64,000 nucleotides of DNA. Source: DAOPKN01 sp035391225. Its GTDB lineage: Bacteria; Thermotogota; Thermotogae; MWEM01. Shown one piece after another: positions 15,171 through 23,972 of this stretch (position 1 is its first letter; every line of letters begins with the position of its first letter). A model generated the notes under the pieces. It did no database searches, was not told where the DNA came from, and saw only the letters and a list, made by a program, of their open reading frames with translations. The stretch is from assembly GCA_035391225.1 (NCBI GenBank), contig DAOPKN010000001.1, positions 184,736-248,735 on the forward strand. The letters run 5' to 3'. The translations under genes and the position numbers were made by a program.

Positions 15171-16802
15171 TTACATTCCGCCGTAATCGGGCATTGGGGG
15201 AGTTGCAGGTGCTTTCTCTTCGGGTTTGTCGACGATCAACACCTCGGTGGTCAGCAGCATGGAGGAGATAGAGGCTGCGTTTTGCAGCGCGCTGCGGGTA
15301 ACCTTGGTGGGATCGATGATACCAGAGTTGAACAGGTTGGTGTACTTGTTCTTCAACGCATCGTAGCCGAAATTGGGGTCGTCGCTTTCCAGGATCTTTT
15401 CCACGATGATGGAACCATCCACCCCGGCGTTGGCGGCGATCAAACGGATGGGAGCTTCCAGCGAACGGGCCACGATGGTGGCGCCCACCTTTTCTTCCTC
15501 GACTTCCAGGCTTTCTGCCTTGGCTTCCACGGCTTTCTTGGCACGCAGAAGGGTAACTCCACCACCGGTGACGATTCCTTCTTCCACGGCCGCACGGGTT
15601 GCACTCAGCGCGTCCTCGATGCGGTGCTTCTTTTCCTTGAGTTCAGTTTCGGTGGCAGCGCCAACCTTGATCACGGCAACCCCGCCGGCGAGCTTGGCCA
15701 TTCGTTCCTGCAGCGTTTCCTTCTCGTAGTCGGAGGTCGTGGCTTCGATTTGCTTGCGGATTTGCGCGATACGATCCTTGATCTTGTCCGAGTCGCCCTT
15801 TCCATCCACCACGATGGTGTCGTCTTTCTTGATGCGAATCATGCCCGCTTGTCCCAAGTCCGAAATGGTGACGTTTTCGAGGGTCAGTCCCACTTCTTCG
15901 GAAATCACGGTTCCGCCAGTCAGGATGGCGATATCTTGCAGCATTGCCTTACGTCGGTCACCGAAACCGGGAGCCTTAATGGCAACGGAATCCAGTGTGC
16001 CTTTCAACTTGTTCAGAACCAAAGTGGTCAGTGCTTCGCCTTCCACGTCTTCCGCGATGATGACGAGGGGCTTGCCGGCCTGCGCCACTTTTTCCAGCAG
16101 TGGGATAATGGGCTTGATGGCGGAAAGCTTCTTGTCGGTGATCAGGATGTAGGGATCTTTGGAAACGACTTCCATTTTCTCCGCGTCGGTCACGAAGTAG
16201 GGGGAGATGTACCCGCGGTCGAATTGCATACCTTCCGCGAAATCCACGTAGGTTTCCATGGTTTTGGAATCTTCCACGGTAATGACTCCATCTTCGCCCA
16301 CCTTGTCCATGGCGTCTGCGATCAGGGTTCCCACTTCATCGTCGTTGTTGGCGCTGATGGAAGCGACGTGCGCAATGTCTTCCTTGCTGGACAGCTTCTT
16401 GCTGTTTTCCTTGATAAACTCGACAGCGGCTTCCACGCCTTTCTGGATACCGCGTTTCATGATCATGGGGTTGGTTCCGGCGGCGATATTTTTCAGCCCT
16501 TCCTTGGCCATGGCTTGCGCCAACACGGTTGCGGTGGTAGTGCCATCACCTGCCACGTCGTTGGTCTTGGATGCGACTTCCTTGAGCAACTGCGCGCCAA
16601 GGTTTTCAAATTTATCTTCGAGTTCAATCTCTTTGGCAATGGAAACACCATCATTGGTTACCGTGGGGCTTCCCCAGCTTTTTTCCAGCACAACGTTGCG
16701 CCCGCGGGGTCCAAGCGTTACTTTCACGGCATCTGCCAGTTTATTCATTCCCTTTTCCAGGGCTCTTCGTGCTTCTTCATTGAATTCCATCAATTTTGGC
16801 AT
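15171..16802 (-). CDS. groL: chaperonin GroEL
   Basis: A 543-residue GroEL (Hsp60), the tetradecameric folding chamber that works with GroES and ATP. LGPRGRNVVLEKSWGSPTVTNDGVSIAKE and AGDGTTTATVLAQ carry the ATP site. The C-terminus ends in a short Pro-rich PPMPDYGGM rather than the long GGM repeats of many bacteria. It follows groES by 30 bases with an AGGAGGTG ribosome site and shares the CIRCE-controlled promoter. Confidence 0.98.
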   Translation of the reverse strand: MPKLMEFNEEARRALEKGMNKLADAVKVTLGPRGRNVVLEKSWGSPTVTNDGVSIAKEIELEDKFENLGAQLLKEVASKTNDVAGDGTTTATVLAQAMAKEGLKNIAAGTNPMIMKRGIQKGVEAAVEFIKENSKKLSSKEDIAHVASISANNDDEVGTLIADAMDKVGEDGVITVEDSKTMETYVDFAEGMQFDRGYISPYFVTDAEKMEVVSKDPYILITDKKLSAIKPIIPLLEKVAQAGKPLVIIAEDVEGEALTTLVLNKLKGTLDSVAIKAPGFGDRRKAMLQDIAILTGGTVISEEVGLTLENVTISDLGQAGMIRIKKDDTIVVDGKGDSDKIKDRIAQIRKQIEATTSDYEKETLQERMAKLAGGVAVIKVGAATETELKEKKHRIEDALSATRAAVEEGIVTGGGVTLLRAKKAVEAKAESLEVEEEKVGATIVARSLEAPIRLIAANAGVDGSIIVEKILESDDPNFGYDALKNKYTNLFNSGIIDPTKVTRSALQNAASISSMLLTTEVLIVDKPEEKAPATPPMPDYGGM

Positions 16803-16832
16803 TATGTAACACCTCCTGTTTTCGGGTCGGGA

Positions 16833-17099
16833 TTATTCTTCGATGAGGCCGAGGATGTCTCCGGCATCGATCAAGATGAAGTCTTCGCCGTCGATTTTGA
16901 GCTCGGTCCCGGCGTACTTGGAAAAGATCACCTTGTCGCCCACGTTCAGGTCCACGTCTTCCAGCTTGCCAATACCCACGACTTCCGCTTTCATGGGCTT
17001 TTCCTTGCTGGTATCTGGAAGGACAATGCCTCCTTCGGTACGTTTCTCTTCGGAAAAGGGCTTGATCAAAACGCGTTCGCCTAAAGGTTTGATTCTCAT
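16833..17099 (-). CDS. groS: co-chaperonin GroES
   Basis: An 88-residue GroES, the lid of the GroEL chamber. MRIKPLGERVLIKP, EGGIVLPDTSKEKP (close to the mobile loop) and GDKVIFSKYAGTE are diagnostic. Two adjacent ATG codons (17102 and 17099) follow GAGGAGGTG; the second has the better spacing. The promoter and CIRCE operator lie immediately upstream. Confidence 0.97.
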   Translation of the reverse strand: MRIKPLGERVLIKPFSEEKRTEGGIVLPDTSKEKPMKAEVVGIGKLEDVDLNVGDKVIFSKYAGTELKIDGEDFILIDAGDILGLIEE

Positions 17100-17118
17100 C
17101 ATGACACCTCCTCTATTT

Positions 17119-17145
17119 TTAGCACTCCTATCGGTCAAGTGCTAA
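17119..17145 (-). promoter_or_regulatory. CIRCE operator (HrcA site)
   Basis: TTAGCACTC, nine bases, then AAGTGCTAA: the CIRCE inverted repeat with its canonical nine-base spacer and one mismatch in the second arm (A for G at its first base). It overlaps the expected transcription start, so HrcA binding should block initiation of groESL. The hrcA gene is not in this window. Confidence 0.95.
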
Positions 17146-17149
17146 TGCA

Positions 17150-17178
17150 ATGATACAAAAAATCCCTGCATTTTTCAA
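17150..17178 (-). promoter_or_regulatory. sigma-70-type promoter of groESL
   Basis: On the minus strand, TTGAAA (17178-17173) and TATCAT (17155-17150) are separated by 17 bases. Transcription should start at about 17143, inside the CIRCE element. Confidence 0.85.
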
Positions 17179-17262
17179 CCGCTAAAATCGGCGATGAGGG
17201 GGTAAATTTGAGAATTATTCCGGATTGCATTGGAAATACTCGCTATTTCGACAATAAAATCC

Positions 17263-17916
17263 TTATTGCTTCTTCTTATGCGCTCTTATCCCTTTCAGAT
17301 GCTGTTCCAACCGCAACATGTCCTCGGGGCGATCCACATCCCATGCGCAGTGGAAAGTCCCCCGAATCGCGATGCTTTTGTTGGGGTGTTTTTTGATCAG
17401 CGAAAGCGCCCCCTTGTCCCCACTGAGCTGAAGCAACGGGGCGAAGCTCCAGGAAGGTAGGAAAACGGGGAAACCCGGGATTCCATGGGAATAGGGGCGG
17501 ATGAAGTGGCCTGGGAAACGGGTTGCGTGATCCAGGAGGGTGTGTACGGTGGAAAGATGCACCAGCGGCATATCCGCGAGGAAGACGATGCAGCCGTCCG
17601 AAAGGTGCGGGGGAATTGCTTGAAGGGCGTACCGAAGTGAGCGGGAAAGGCCCTCTTGCCAACTGGGATTGGGCACGATCTGCCAGTCCCGGGAAAAAGC
17701 GCAGGGTTGGGAGGGCACCGTGTTGGTCACCAGCAAGAAGGGGGGGCAGAAGTGGTGAAAGAGAAAGGGGCGGAGCGATGCGAGAAGGTGTTGCGGCATG
17801 GTAACGGCCGGGGAGGGAATCTCTGCCGCGAGTTTATTCCTTCCGAATCGCTTTGCTCCTCCCGCACCCAGAACCACGGGAGAAATCCGCACCCTTTTGC
17901 CAGGTTTGGCCCTCAC
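17263..17916 (-). CDS. MobA/MocA-like nucleotidyltransferase
   Basis: A protein of about 217 residues related to molybdenum-cofactor nucleotidyltransferases. VVLGAGGAKRFGRNKL near the N-terminus is the NTP-binding GxGxxxRxGxxK pattern and FLADMPLV holds the metal-binding Asp. It may attach CMP or GMP to molybdopterin, but the substrate cannot be read from the sequence. The proposed GTG start (17916) overlaps the TGA of the upstream beta-helix gene as GTGA, implying coupled translation; a GTG at 17892 is an alternative. No other cofactor genes are near. Confidence 0.7.
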   Translation of the reverse strand: MRAKPGKRVRISPVVLGAGGAKRFGRNKLAAEIPSPAVTMPQHLLASLRPFLFHHFCPPFLLVTNTVPSQPCAFSRDWQIVPNPSWQEGLSRSLRYALQAIPPHLSDGCIVFLADMPLVHLSTVHTLLDHATRFPGHFIRPYSHGIPGFPVFLPSWSFAPLLQLSGDKGALSLIKKHPNKSIAIRGTFHCAWDVDRPEDMLRLEQHLKGIRAHKKKQ

Positions 17917-18842
17917 GGAAGCTTGGTTCCGGGCAGCACGAAAAAGCCTTCCGGCCACAGCGTATCGGAAGGGCAAACCTTTCGGAGGGATTCTACCTGG
18001 TTCCCTTCGCCAAACACCTTGCCGGAGAAGAGTTGACCGGTACCCGCGTTGCAACTCCCGACGGCAGCCCGGATATCGTAGCCATCGTTCTGCTCGAAGC
18101 TGTTGTGGGTGATGGTCAAAATCGATTTGGAGGCAAGCAACAGGGCATCCTTGTAGTTTTGGCGGAAGGAATTGTACGTGATCGTTGCTTCGGTGAGGCC
18201 AACGCTGTATATCCCTCGGGAATTCGCCACGAATACGTTTCGCTCCACGCTACAGGGTTTTTTTCCCGAGGAGAAAAGCCCACACCCAAAGTTCCGGATC
18301 TCGTTGAATTGGATTTGGGCCTTTCCCCGCCCCACGAGGAACAGGCCGTTGCTTTGCACGGTGTCCATCTCGGCCCGGGTTAACGAACCGCTGATCACGT
18401 TATTGCTGATGAGAAGAACGTGGTCGAAGCTCCCGGCACGGATGCCATCTCCCTGGCTTTGTATGGTGTTGCTCAGGATGTCCGCGTTGCTCATCGCAAG
18501 GGAAATGGCGATGGTGCCACCCTCGATGGAGAGCGATTCCACGATCGCCTTGGTACTGTTTTCAATCCAAATGGTGGGTATTCCCGGGTTGGCCGGACGG
18601 ATCAGCGTTTTCTTTCGATCCAGCCCTTTCAAGTGTAGTGCTTTTTGGAAGCGGATGTTTTCCACGTAGGTCCCCGGCGCGATTTCGATTGTATCCCCGC
18701 TTTGGGCGGCACGCACGGCCTCCTGGATCGTGCGAAAGGGGGAAGGCGCGGGCCCCACGGAAAGGGTTGCGGAAAAAAGGGATGTGGTGATGCACAATAA
18801 GGTCAAGAGAAGTGGAACCAACATGCGGGGTATTTGCTGCAT
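17913..18842 (-). CDS. secreted right-handed beta-helix (NosD/DUF1565-like) protein
   Basis: A 309-residue protein with a signal peptide of about 25 residues (hydrophobic LVPLLLTLLCITTSLFSA). The opening FRTIQEAVRAAQSGDTIEIAPGTYVENI is the classic start of pectate-lyase-like and NosD-like parallel beta-helices; repeated short strands with Asn-rich turns follow (SNTIQSQGDGIRAG, NSFRQNYKDALLL). A carbohydrate-active or structural surface role is likely but unproven. The ATG follows AGGAGGT. It lies 20 bases after mscS and is coupled to the MobA-like gene. Confidence 0.8.
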   Translation of the reverse strand: MQQIPRMLVPLLLTLLCITTSLFSATLSVGPAPSPFRTIQEAVRAAQSGDTIEIAPGTYVENIRFQKALHLKGLDRKKTLIRPANPGIPTIWIENSTKAIVESLSIEGGTIAISLAMSNADILSNTIQSQGDGIRAGSFDHVLLISNNVISGSLTRAEMDTVQSNGLFLVGRGKAQIQFNEIRNFGCGLFSSGKKPCSVERNVFVANSRGIYSVGLTEATITYNSFRQNYKDALLLASKSILTITHNSFEQNDGYDIRAAVGSCNAGTGQLFSGKVFGEGNQVESLRKVCPSDTLWPEGFFVLPGTKLP

Positions 18843-18862
18843 TGTCGTACCTCCTGGGGTGT

Positions 18863-19924
18863 TCATTCCTTGGCCGTGGTGGAAACCGTGAAAATGGTTT
18901 GCGTGGGGAAGGCGAATTCGGCTCCGAGGGCTTCCACTTTTTCTTTCATCTCGAGGTTGATCTGTTGCTGTATGTCCATGAAATGCCGGTAATCCGCATC
19001 CTCCACGTAGTACACCACGTCGAAATTCAGGCTGAAATCGCCAAAACTGGCGAAATGGCAACGGTCGAAGCGGGTATTCGGGATGGAGCGGACGATGGAT
19101 TCGATGACCTGTGGGATTTGCTGCAGCACGTCGCGCGGTGTGTCGTAGGTTACCCCGAACGCGAAGTTGATACGCCGGGATTGCATTCTCTTGTAGTTTT
19201 GTACCCGCGAGTTCGTGAGATCGGAGTTGGAAATGATGAGCTGTTCGCCCGAAAGGCTTCGCAGCCGCGTCGTCTTGATGCCGATGTGCTCGATGGTACC
19301 CTTTTCCGATCCGGTGATGATGAAATCTCCCGGCTCGAAGGGTTTGTCGAAGAGAATGGAAAAGTAGCTGAAGAGATCGGCCAGGATGGTTTGCGCGGCA
19401 AGGGCAACGGCGATCCCCGTGATACCCAACCCGGCCAATGCTCCCGTGACGTTGACCCCCAGACCGCGAAGGGCTGCGAGAAAACCCAGGGCCCAGATGA
19501 GGATCTTACCGATGGTGAGTAGTCCGTGCAATCCCTTGACTTGGTTCTCTTCCCCGAAATGCTTCTTCTGGTAACGGGAATACACGAATTCCATCAAGTC
19601 GATCACGAAGCGAACCACTGCCACGCACAGCAGGATAATCCCGAAGCCGTCGATAACCTTCTTGAGCGTCTCTGGCAGTACCAGGGGGTTGAGTGCCAAC
19701 ACCAGCAAACCGTAGTAGAACATGGGGAAAATGGTTTTGCGCAGAACCGATCCCACGAACGGGAACAATTCGTTTCGCTTCTTCTCCCCCAGCGACTTGA
19801 GTTTTTTCTGGATCCATTTTTGGAACAGGAACACCCCCAGGGAACCCGCGAAAAAGATGATGAGCGCTATGAAGTATTTCCCGAGGCTGTTTCCGAAAAA
19901 AACGATCTGAAAAAGATCTCCCAT
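18863..19924 (-). CDS. MscS-family mechanosensitive channel
   Basis: A 353-residue small-conductance mechanosensitive channel. Several transmembrane segments precede the Gly/Ala-rich pore helix (NVTGALAGLGITGIAVALAAQT), followed by the conserved FxxPFxxGDFI segment (DKPFEPGDFIITG) and the cytoplasmic vestibule with TRLRSLSGEQLIISNSDL. It should release solutes on hypo-osmotic shock. The start codon follows GAGGAGGT. It is the second gene of the helicase operon. Confidence 0.92.
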   Translation of the reverse strand: MGDLFQIVFFGNSLGKYFIALIIFFAGSLGVFLFQKWIQKKLKSLGEKKRNELFPFVGSVLRKTIFPMFYYGLLVLALNPLVLPETLKKVIDGFGIILLCVAVVRFVIDLMEFVYSRYQKKHFGEENQVKGLHGLLTIGKILIWALGFLAALRGLGVNVTGALAGLGITGIAVALAAQTILADLFSYFSILFDKPFEPGDFIITGSEKGTIEHIGIKTTRLRSLSGEQLIISNSDLTNSRVQNYKRMQSRRINFAFGVTYDTPRDVLQQIPQVIESIVRSIPNTRFDRCHFASFGDFSLNFDVVYYVEDADYRHFMDIQQQINLEMKEKVEALGAEFAFPTQTIFTVSTTAKE

Positions 19925-19945
19925 ACATACCTCCTCGTATTGTTT

Positions 19946-22486
19946 TTATTCCACCCAAAAAGCTTGGCTGCCATCGGAAACCAGTAGTGGGGCCGTGGTT
20001 TGAACCAGTTCCAAAACGCTTTTCGGGGGCAACCTCCCGGGGGCGAATTGCCGGTAAAAGCCTTTTTGGGCCCCTATGGGGTCCACGATGCGGCCGGTAA
20101 TGAAATCAGCGGCAAGAATGTCTCCGCTTTCCGCCCATTCCAAGAACAAGAAGCTGTCGGCAAAGCGCCTTTTTACCAGCGCAGGAACGGGGTTGGTTCT
20201 TCCCTCCGCGTCCAAGGGTTGCAGGGAAGCAATTTCCTGCTGGATTTGCCGGGCTTTGGAATCCTTGTCGAAAAAAGTGGGGGATTCCAGGAACACCTTG
20301 TGGTCCAGTTCCAGTAGGTGGTCGATGGAAACGTGGCCGGAGAATTCCTGCGATTGCTTGAGCCACTGTACTTGCGTGTTGTACCAGCCTTGCAAGAAGG
20401 AGCGGCTTTCGTTCCAGAGTTGTTTGAGCCCCTTCTGGGTGGCAAGGGCCTGTTGGAAGAAGAGGCTGTCCTCTTCGATGCCGGTACACATGGCTGCCCA
20501 GGCCAGGATGTTGGCCCGGATGGCCCCCACTCCCGGAAAGCGTGTCAGAAGGGAAAAGGAAGGGTGAACGCCAAACGCGAACGAGCGGCGAATGCGTTCC
20601 AACCACTCCTTGGAAACACTGTCCCAAAAGCCGGTGCGTGCCCCCTGGTGAAAGAAACTCAACACCAGGTCCATTTCGTTGTACAGGGAGTAGGTCCATG
20701 CGGGAGGGCGCTGCCGGCGGACGAAGTTGCTCTCTCCTTCGCTTGCCAGGCCAATCTTGAGCGCAAGGCCACCCAAGCCTTGTTGCACCATTGCCGAAGT
20801 GGCGTCCGCGCTGCACAGATCCAACGGGTCCCAGCCTCCGGAAAGGAAGGGAAGGAAAGGGGGGTAGTAACCGGGCAGGTTTCCCCGCGACGGAAGCAGC
20901 AAGGCAAGGGATTTCCAAAGGTTCCAGAAACTCCGGGAAGTGTCCCGGGAGGATTCACCCGGTTGCACTTGGCTCAGGAAGCGTGCCACCATTTCGGGAT
21001 TGAACATGTACGAAGCGGTCAATTTTCCCAGCGCGGAGATGGTTCCCGAAGAGGAAATCATTTCGATTTCCATCAGTCGGGAGATCGCGCTTCGCAGGAT
21101 CTGGTTACGGTCGGATTGGGCATAATGCAAGTGTTCCAAGCGTGCGGGGTCCACGGAAAGGATTCCCAAAACCGCAAGTTCCACGTTTCCCAGGTCATCC
21201 GAGTAACGGGGGTTGAATGACTGGGAAAGGTTGAGGAAGGAACGATCCAACGCGGTGACCAGTGCCTGGTCAAGGCCACGTTGCAGTTTTTCTTCCAGGA
21301 TTTCCCGGGTTTTCGTGCCGGTGGCACCGGTGGAGTAGAGAACTTGTCCATAGCCACGGCGCGTGAACCCTTTTCTTCCCGCACGCCCCTCGAATTGCAA
21401 CAAATCGATGAAACGGGGCCAAAGGCGATCCTCCTCGAAGCTGGAATACTTCACGAAGATGTAGATATCGTCCGCGGGAGAGTTGAACCCGTACGCCAGG
21501 GTTTGCGTGGAAATCAGCAGGCACAAGGGATCGTTGGGGTCGCGGAAGGCCTTTTCGATGATTTCCTTTTCCTCCAGCGGCACATCCGCGTTATGGAAAG
21601 CAGCCCGGGGCGCTGCGGTAGACTGCCTTTTGATGAAGGGAACCGTTTCATTGACGCAGTGGATCGAAAGATGTTCGAAGGCTTGCAAGAGGTACCAACC
21701 ACTTTTCTTCGACGGAATGATAATCATGGTTTTCATGTTTGCTTGTAGGTTCTTGTCCAGCCCTTTTTCCAGAAGCTCCCGGGCAATTTTCGCCGCATTC
21801 TTCCGGCTGGGAGCGGAAACTTTTATGAAAGCCCTTTTCAGCGGAACCGGTCGCCAGTCGCCTTCGATCAGTAATTCTGCATCAACCCAGCGTGCCATTT
21901 CCAGGGAATCGGGCATCGTTGCCGACAGCAGCAATAGTTTCTTGCCATCCGCTTTCGCGTGGATGATGGCTTCCTCGTACACGATCCCCCGCCCACCTTG
22001 GATCAACATGTGGGCTTCGTCCACCACCACCATTTCCGCTTGGGACACCCAGCCGGCGTTGGAATGGCGGGCAGCCAAGAAGGCCTCGGGTGTTGCCACC
22101 ACCACTTGGAAATCCGGCTTGACTTCCATCTTGTTTTCCCCCGTGCGCAAGTAGGTTTTGAAGGGATGGTTCTTGAGTTCCGAGAACACCTGGCGCGCTA
22201 AGGCTCTCGTGGGGGAGAGGTACAGCGTGCGCTTGGGATGTTGGGCATTTTGGAAAATGGCCAAGAAAGCGATGACGGTCTTTCCGCTTCCCGTAGGGGT
22301 GGCGACAACAGCGTTTCCACCGGTGTAAAATTGGCGGAAGCACGTTTGCACCGGATTCAGCGTAAAAGGGGCCAAGGGCCCAAGGAATTCCTTGCCATCC
22401 AGCAGGAAAATGGACTCGTATTGCCCGTTGATCAGGACGCGGTTTTTCTTCTGTTCGCAATCGGCTGGGATAAAAAGGCTGTTCAA
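19946..22486 (-). CDS. Ski2-like DEAD/DEAH-box helicase
   Basis: An 846-residue superfamily 2 helicase. Motif I is ATPTGSGKT, motif II VVDEAHM, motif III LSATMP, motif V TLAYGFNSPA and motif VI QFEGRAGR, an arrangement close to the Ski2/Hel308 group. A C-terminal region of about 400 residues contains a helical segment with RFPGVGAIRANILAWA, reminiscent of the ratchet and helix-hairpin part of Hel308. The substrate (RNA or DNA) is unknown. The TTG at 22486 has AAAGGAG six bases upstream and is preferred to an upstream TTG at 22525. It heads an operon with mscS, the beta-helix gene and the MobA-like gene. Confidence 0.85.
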   Translation of the reverse strand: MNSLFIPADCEQKKNRVLINGQYESIFLLDGKEFLGPLAPFTLNPVQTCFRQFYTGGNAVVATPTGSGKTVIAFLAIFQNAQHPKRTLYLSPTRALARQVFSELKNHPFKTYLRTGENKMEVKPDFQVVVATPEAFLAARHSNAGWVSQAEMVVVDEAHMLIQGGRGIVYEEAIIHAKADGKKLLLLSATMPDSLEMARWVDAELLIEGDWRPVPLKRAFIKVSAPSRKNAAKIARELLEKGLDKNLQANMKTMIIIPSKKSGWYLLQAFEHLSIHCVNETVPFIKRQSTAAPRAAFHNADVPLEEKEIIEKAFRDPNDPLCLLISTQTLAYGFNSPADDIYIFVKYSSFEEDRLWPRFIDLLQFEGRAGRKGFTRRGYGQVLYSTGATGTKTREILEEKLQRGLDQALVTALDRSFLNLSQSFNPRYSDDLGNVELAVLGILSVDPARLEHLHYAQSDRNQILRSAISRLMEIEMISSSGTISALGKLTASYMFNPEMVARFLSQVQPGESSRDTSRSFWNLWKSLALLLPSRGNLPGYYPPFLPFLSGGWDPLDLCSADATSAMVQQGLGGLALKIGLASEGESNFVRRQRPPAWTYSLYNEMDLVLSFFHQGARTGFWDSVSKEWLERIRRSFAFGVHPSFSLLTRFPGVGAIRANILAWAAMCTGIEEDSLFFQQALATQKGLKQLWNESRSFLQGWYNTQVQWLKQSQEFSGHVSIDHLLELDHKVFLESPTFFDKDSKARQIQQEIASLQPLDAEGRTNPVPALVKRRFADSFLFLEWAESGDILAADFITGRIVDPIGAQKGFYRQFAPGRLPPKSVLELVQTTAPLLVSDGSQAFWVE

Positions 22487-22534
22487 AACAGTCTCCTTTC
22501 GAAAAAACGGCAAGATACGTAGCAACTCTTCCCC

Positions 22535-22543
22535 ATTATATCA
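22535..22543 (-). promoter_or_regulatory. extended -10 promoter of the helicase operon
   Basis: TGATATAAT on the minus strand (22543-22535) is a perfect extended -10 element; no good -35 is seen. It lies about 50 bases before the chosen TTG. Confidence 0.7.
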
Positions 22544-22769
22544 AATTCCGCGCCATGGGGAAAAAGGGTGTGGGAAAAGTTTGGGGATGTTCTTGCGGCA
22601 AAAGGCAGTTCTGGCCGCCGTGGGAGTCAAGCGAAGGGGAAAGGGAGGGGAGTGGCCCACAAGGTTGGGAACGGGATGTGCAATGGGTTTTTGGGGGGCA
22701 AAATCGCTGAAAATGGGAGGGAGCGATGGATTGTTAACTGTAATTGATTGCTGGAATTGCTGGTAACAC

Positions 22770-22798
22770 TTGCAAGGGATTCGTAAATATGTTAAAAT
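22770..22798 (+). promoter_or_regulatory. sigma-70-type promoter of the response regulator
   Basis: TTGCAA at 22770-22775, 17 bases, then TAAAAT at 22793-22798. Transcription would start near 22805, ahead of the AAAGGAG ribosome site at 22817-22823. Confidence 0.75.
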
Positions 22799-22831
22799 AG
22801 CCCTGGAGGACAACAGAAAGGAGTGAGTCGC

Positions 22832-23548
22832 ATGAAAAAGAAAATCCTTGTGGTAGACGATGAACCTTCCATTGTCGAGCTTCTGAGCTACAACCTGAAG
22901 AAAGATGGCTACGAGGTTTTGAAAGCCTACAACGCGGAAGAAGCATTGAACTTCGCGGACAACGACGACGACATCGACCTTTTCGTGATCGATGTGATGC
23001 TTCCGGACGTGGATGGTTTTGACCTGACGCGCAAACTGCGCTCCCATGAGAAACACCAGAACAAGCCCATCATCTTTTTGACCGCCAAAACCGACGAGTT
23101 TGACAAGATCCTCGGGTTGGAACTCGGAGCAGACGATTACATTACCAAACCGTTCAGCGTCCGAGAAATGTTAGCCAGAATAAAAGCCATTTTCCGCCGC
23201 ATCCAGCGCTCCATGGAACAGACCACGGAGAAACCCAAGAAAATCAACGTGAAGGACCTGGAGATCGACCTGGAACGGTACGAAATCAAGGTGCGTGGGG
23301 AAGCCAAGAACCTTACCCCGCTCGAATTCGAGTTGCTGCGCTTCCTCGCGGAAAACGAGGGGAAGGTGTACTCGCGTGACGTGTTGCTGGACACCCTTTG
23401 GGGGTACGATTACTACGGCGACACGCGCACGGTGGACGTTCACATCCGCAGGCTGCGCACCAAGATCGAGGAAGATCCTTCCAATCCCAAGTACATCATG
23501 ACCGTTCGGGGCAAGGGCTACAAGTTCAAGAACCCAGGCAAGGATTGA
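22832..23548 (+). CDS. OmpR/PhoB-family response regulator (orphan)
   Basis: A 238-residue two-component regulator. The receiver domain (residues 1-120) has the acidic pair in VVDDEPS, the phospho-acceptor Asp in FVIDVMLPDVDG, Thr in FLTAKT and Lys in ITKPFS. A winged-helix DNA-binding domain of the PhoB/OmpR type follows, with LTPLEFELLRFLAENEGKVYSRDVLL and RTVDVHIRRLRTKIEEDP. No sensor kinase is adjacent, so it is an orphan here. It has its own promoter and terminator. Confidence 0.95.
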   Translation: MKKKILVVDDEPSIVELLSYNLKKDGYEVLKAYNAEEALNFADNDDDIDLFVIDVMLPDVDGFDLTRKLRSHEKHQNKPIIFLTAKTDEFDKILGLELGADDYITKPFSVREMLARIKAIFRRIQRSMEQTTEKPKKINVKDLEIDLERYEIKVRGEAKNLTPLEFELLRFLAENEGKVYSRDVLLDTLWGYDYYGDTRTVDVHIRRLRTKIEEDPSNPKYIMTVRGKGYKFKNPGKD

Positions 23549-23568
23549 TCTTCTACCAGCTACCACCA

Positions 23569-23593
23569 CCGGGCCGTTGGCCCGGTTTTTTTT
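23569..23593 (+). terminator. intrinsic terminator after the response regulator
   Basis: CCGGGCC (23569-23575) and GGCCCGG (23579-23585) form a stem with a GTT loop, followed by eight T residues. Confidence 0.92.
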
Positions 23594-23606
23594 CGAGGTG
23601 CGGGCT

Positions 23607-23972
23607 ATGATTGTCTTCTTGTTGTACATCAGTGGTGTGCTGTATTTCTCTTTCCTGGAGCCTGGCGGAGCGTTGCGTACGGTGTTGCTGCTTCCCGGGG
23701 TGGACAAGGTGGCGCATTTCTTGGCATTTTTCGTCGGTTTGCTGCTGTGGCAGCGGAGCTTTCCCCGGGGGAAAACCAGGGTCGTTCTGGGCTTTGTGTT
23801 GCTGCTTTTGCCTTTGTTCATCGAATGGGTGCAGCAAGCCCTTCCACGCCGGCACGCCACGCTTCTGGATGGCATCGCGGGATACGCCGGCATACTGGCC
23901 GGGTTGGTCGTGCTGTGGTTGCTTCGGAAAAGAAGGGAAAAAAACGGGAAGAAGCAAACAAGCCGGGAATGA
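23607..23972 (+). CDS. VanZ-like membrane protein
   Basis: A 121-residue membrane protein with about four hydrophobic segments. DKVAHFLAFFVGLLLW and FIEWVQQALPRRHATLLDGIAGYAG are typical of the VanZ-like family (family members end in a DxxxN or DxxxG pattern). VanZ confers low-level teicoplanin resistance in enterococci, but most relatives have no known role. The ATG at 23607 has GAGGTG six bases upstream and lies just after the regulator's terminator, with no space for a promoter, so it may depend on read-through. Confidence 0.8.
   Translation: MIVFLLYISGVLYFSFLEPGGALRTVLLLPGVDKVAHFLAFFVGLLLWQRSFPRGKTRVVLGFVLLLLPLFIEWVQQALPRRHATLLDGIAGYAGILAGLVVLWLLRKRREKNGKKQTSRE

Larger units (their letters stand above)
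22487..22831. other. intergenic region between divergent genes
   Basis: A 345-base gap between the divergently transcribed helicase operon and the response regulator gene. It contains an extended -10 promoter for the helicase and a -35/-10 promoter for the regulator. The middle (about 22560-22740) is rich in G on the plus strand and holds GCTGAAAATGGG at 22706-22717, which recurs inverted near the right end of the window. I see no open frame with a ribosome site and no RNA family that I recognise. Confidence 0.6.

Noticed and set aside
15282..17084. A 600-codon plus-strand frame opposite groEL and groES
   Set aside because: Shadow of highly biased chaperonin genes; it would run through the CIRCE-controlled operon backwards and has no ribosome site or family motif.
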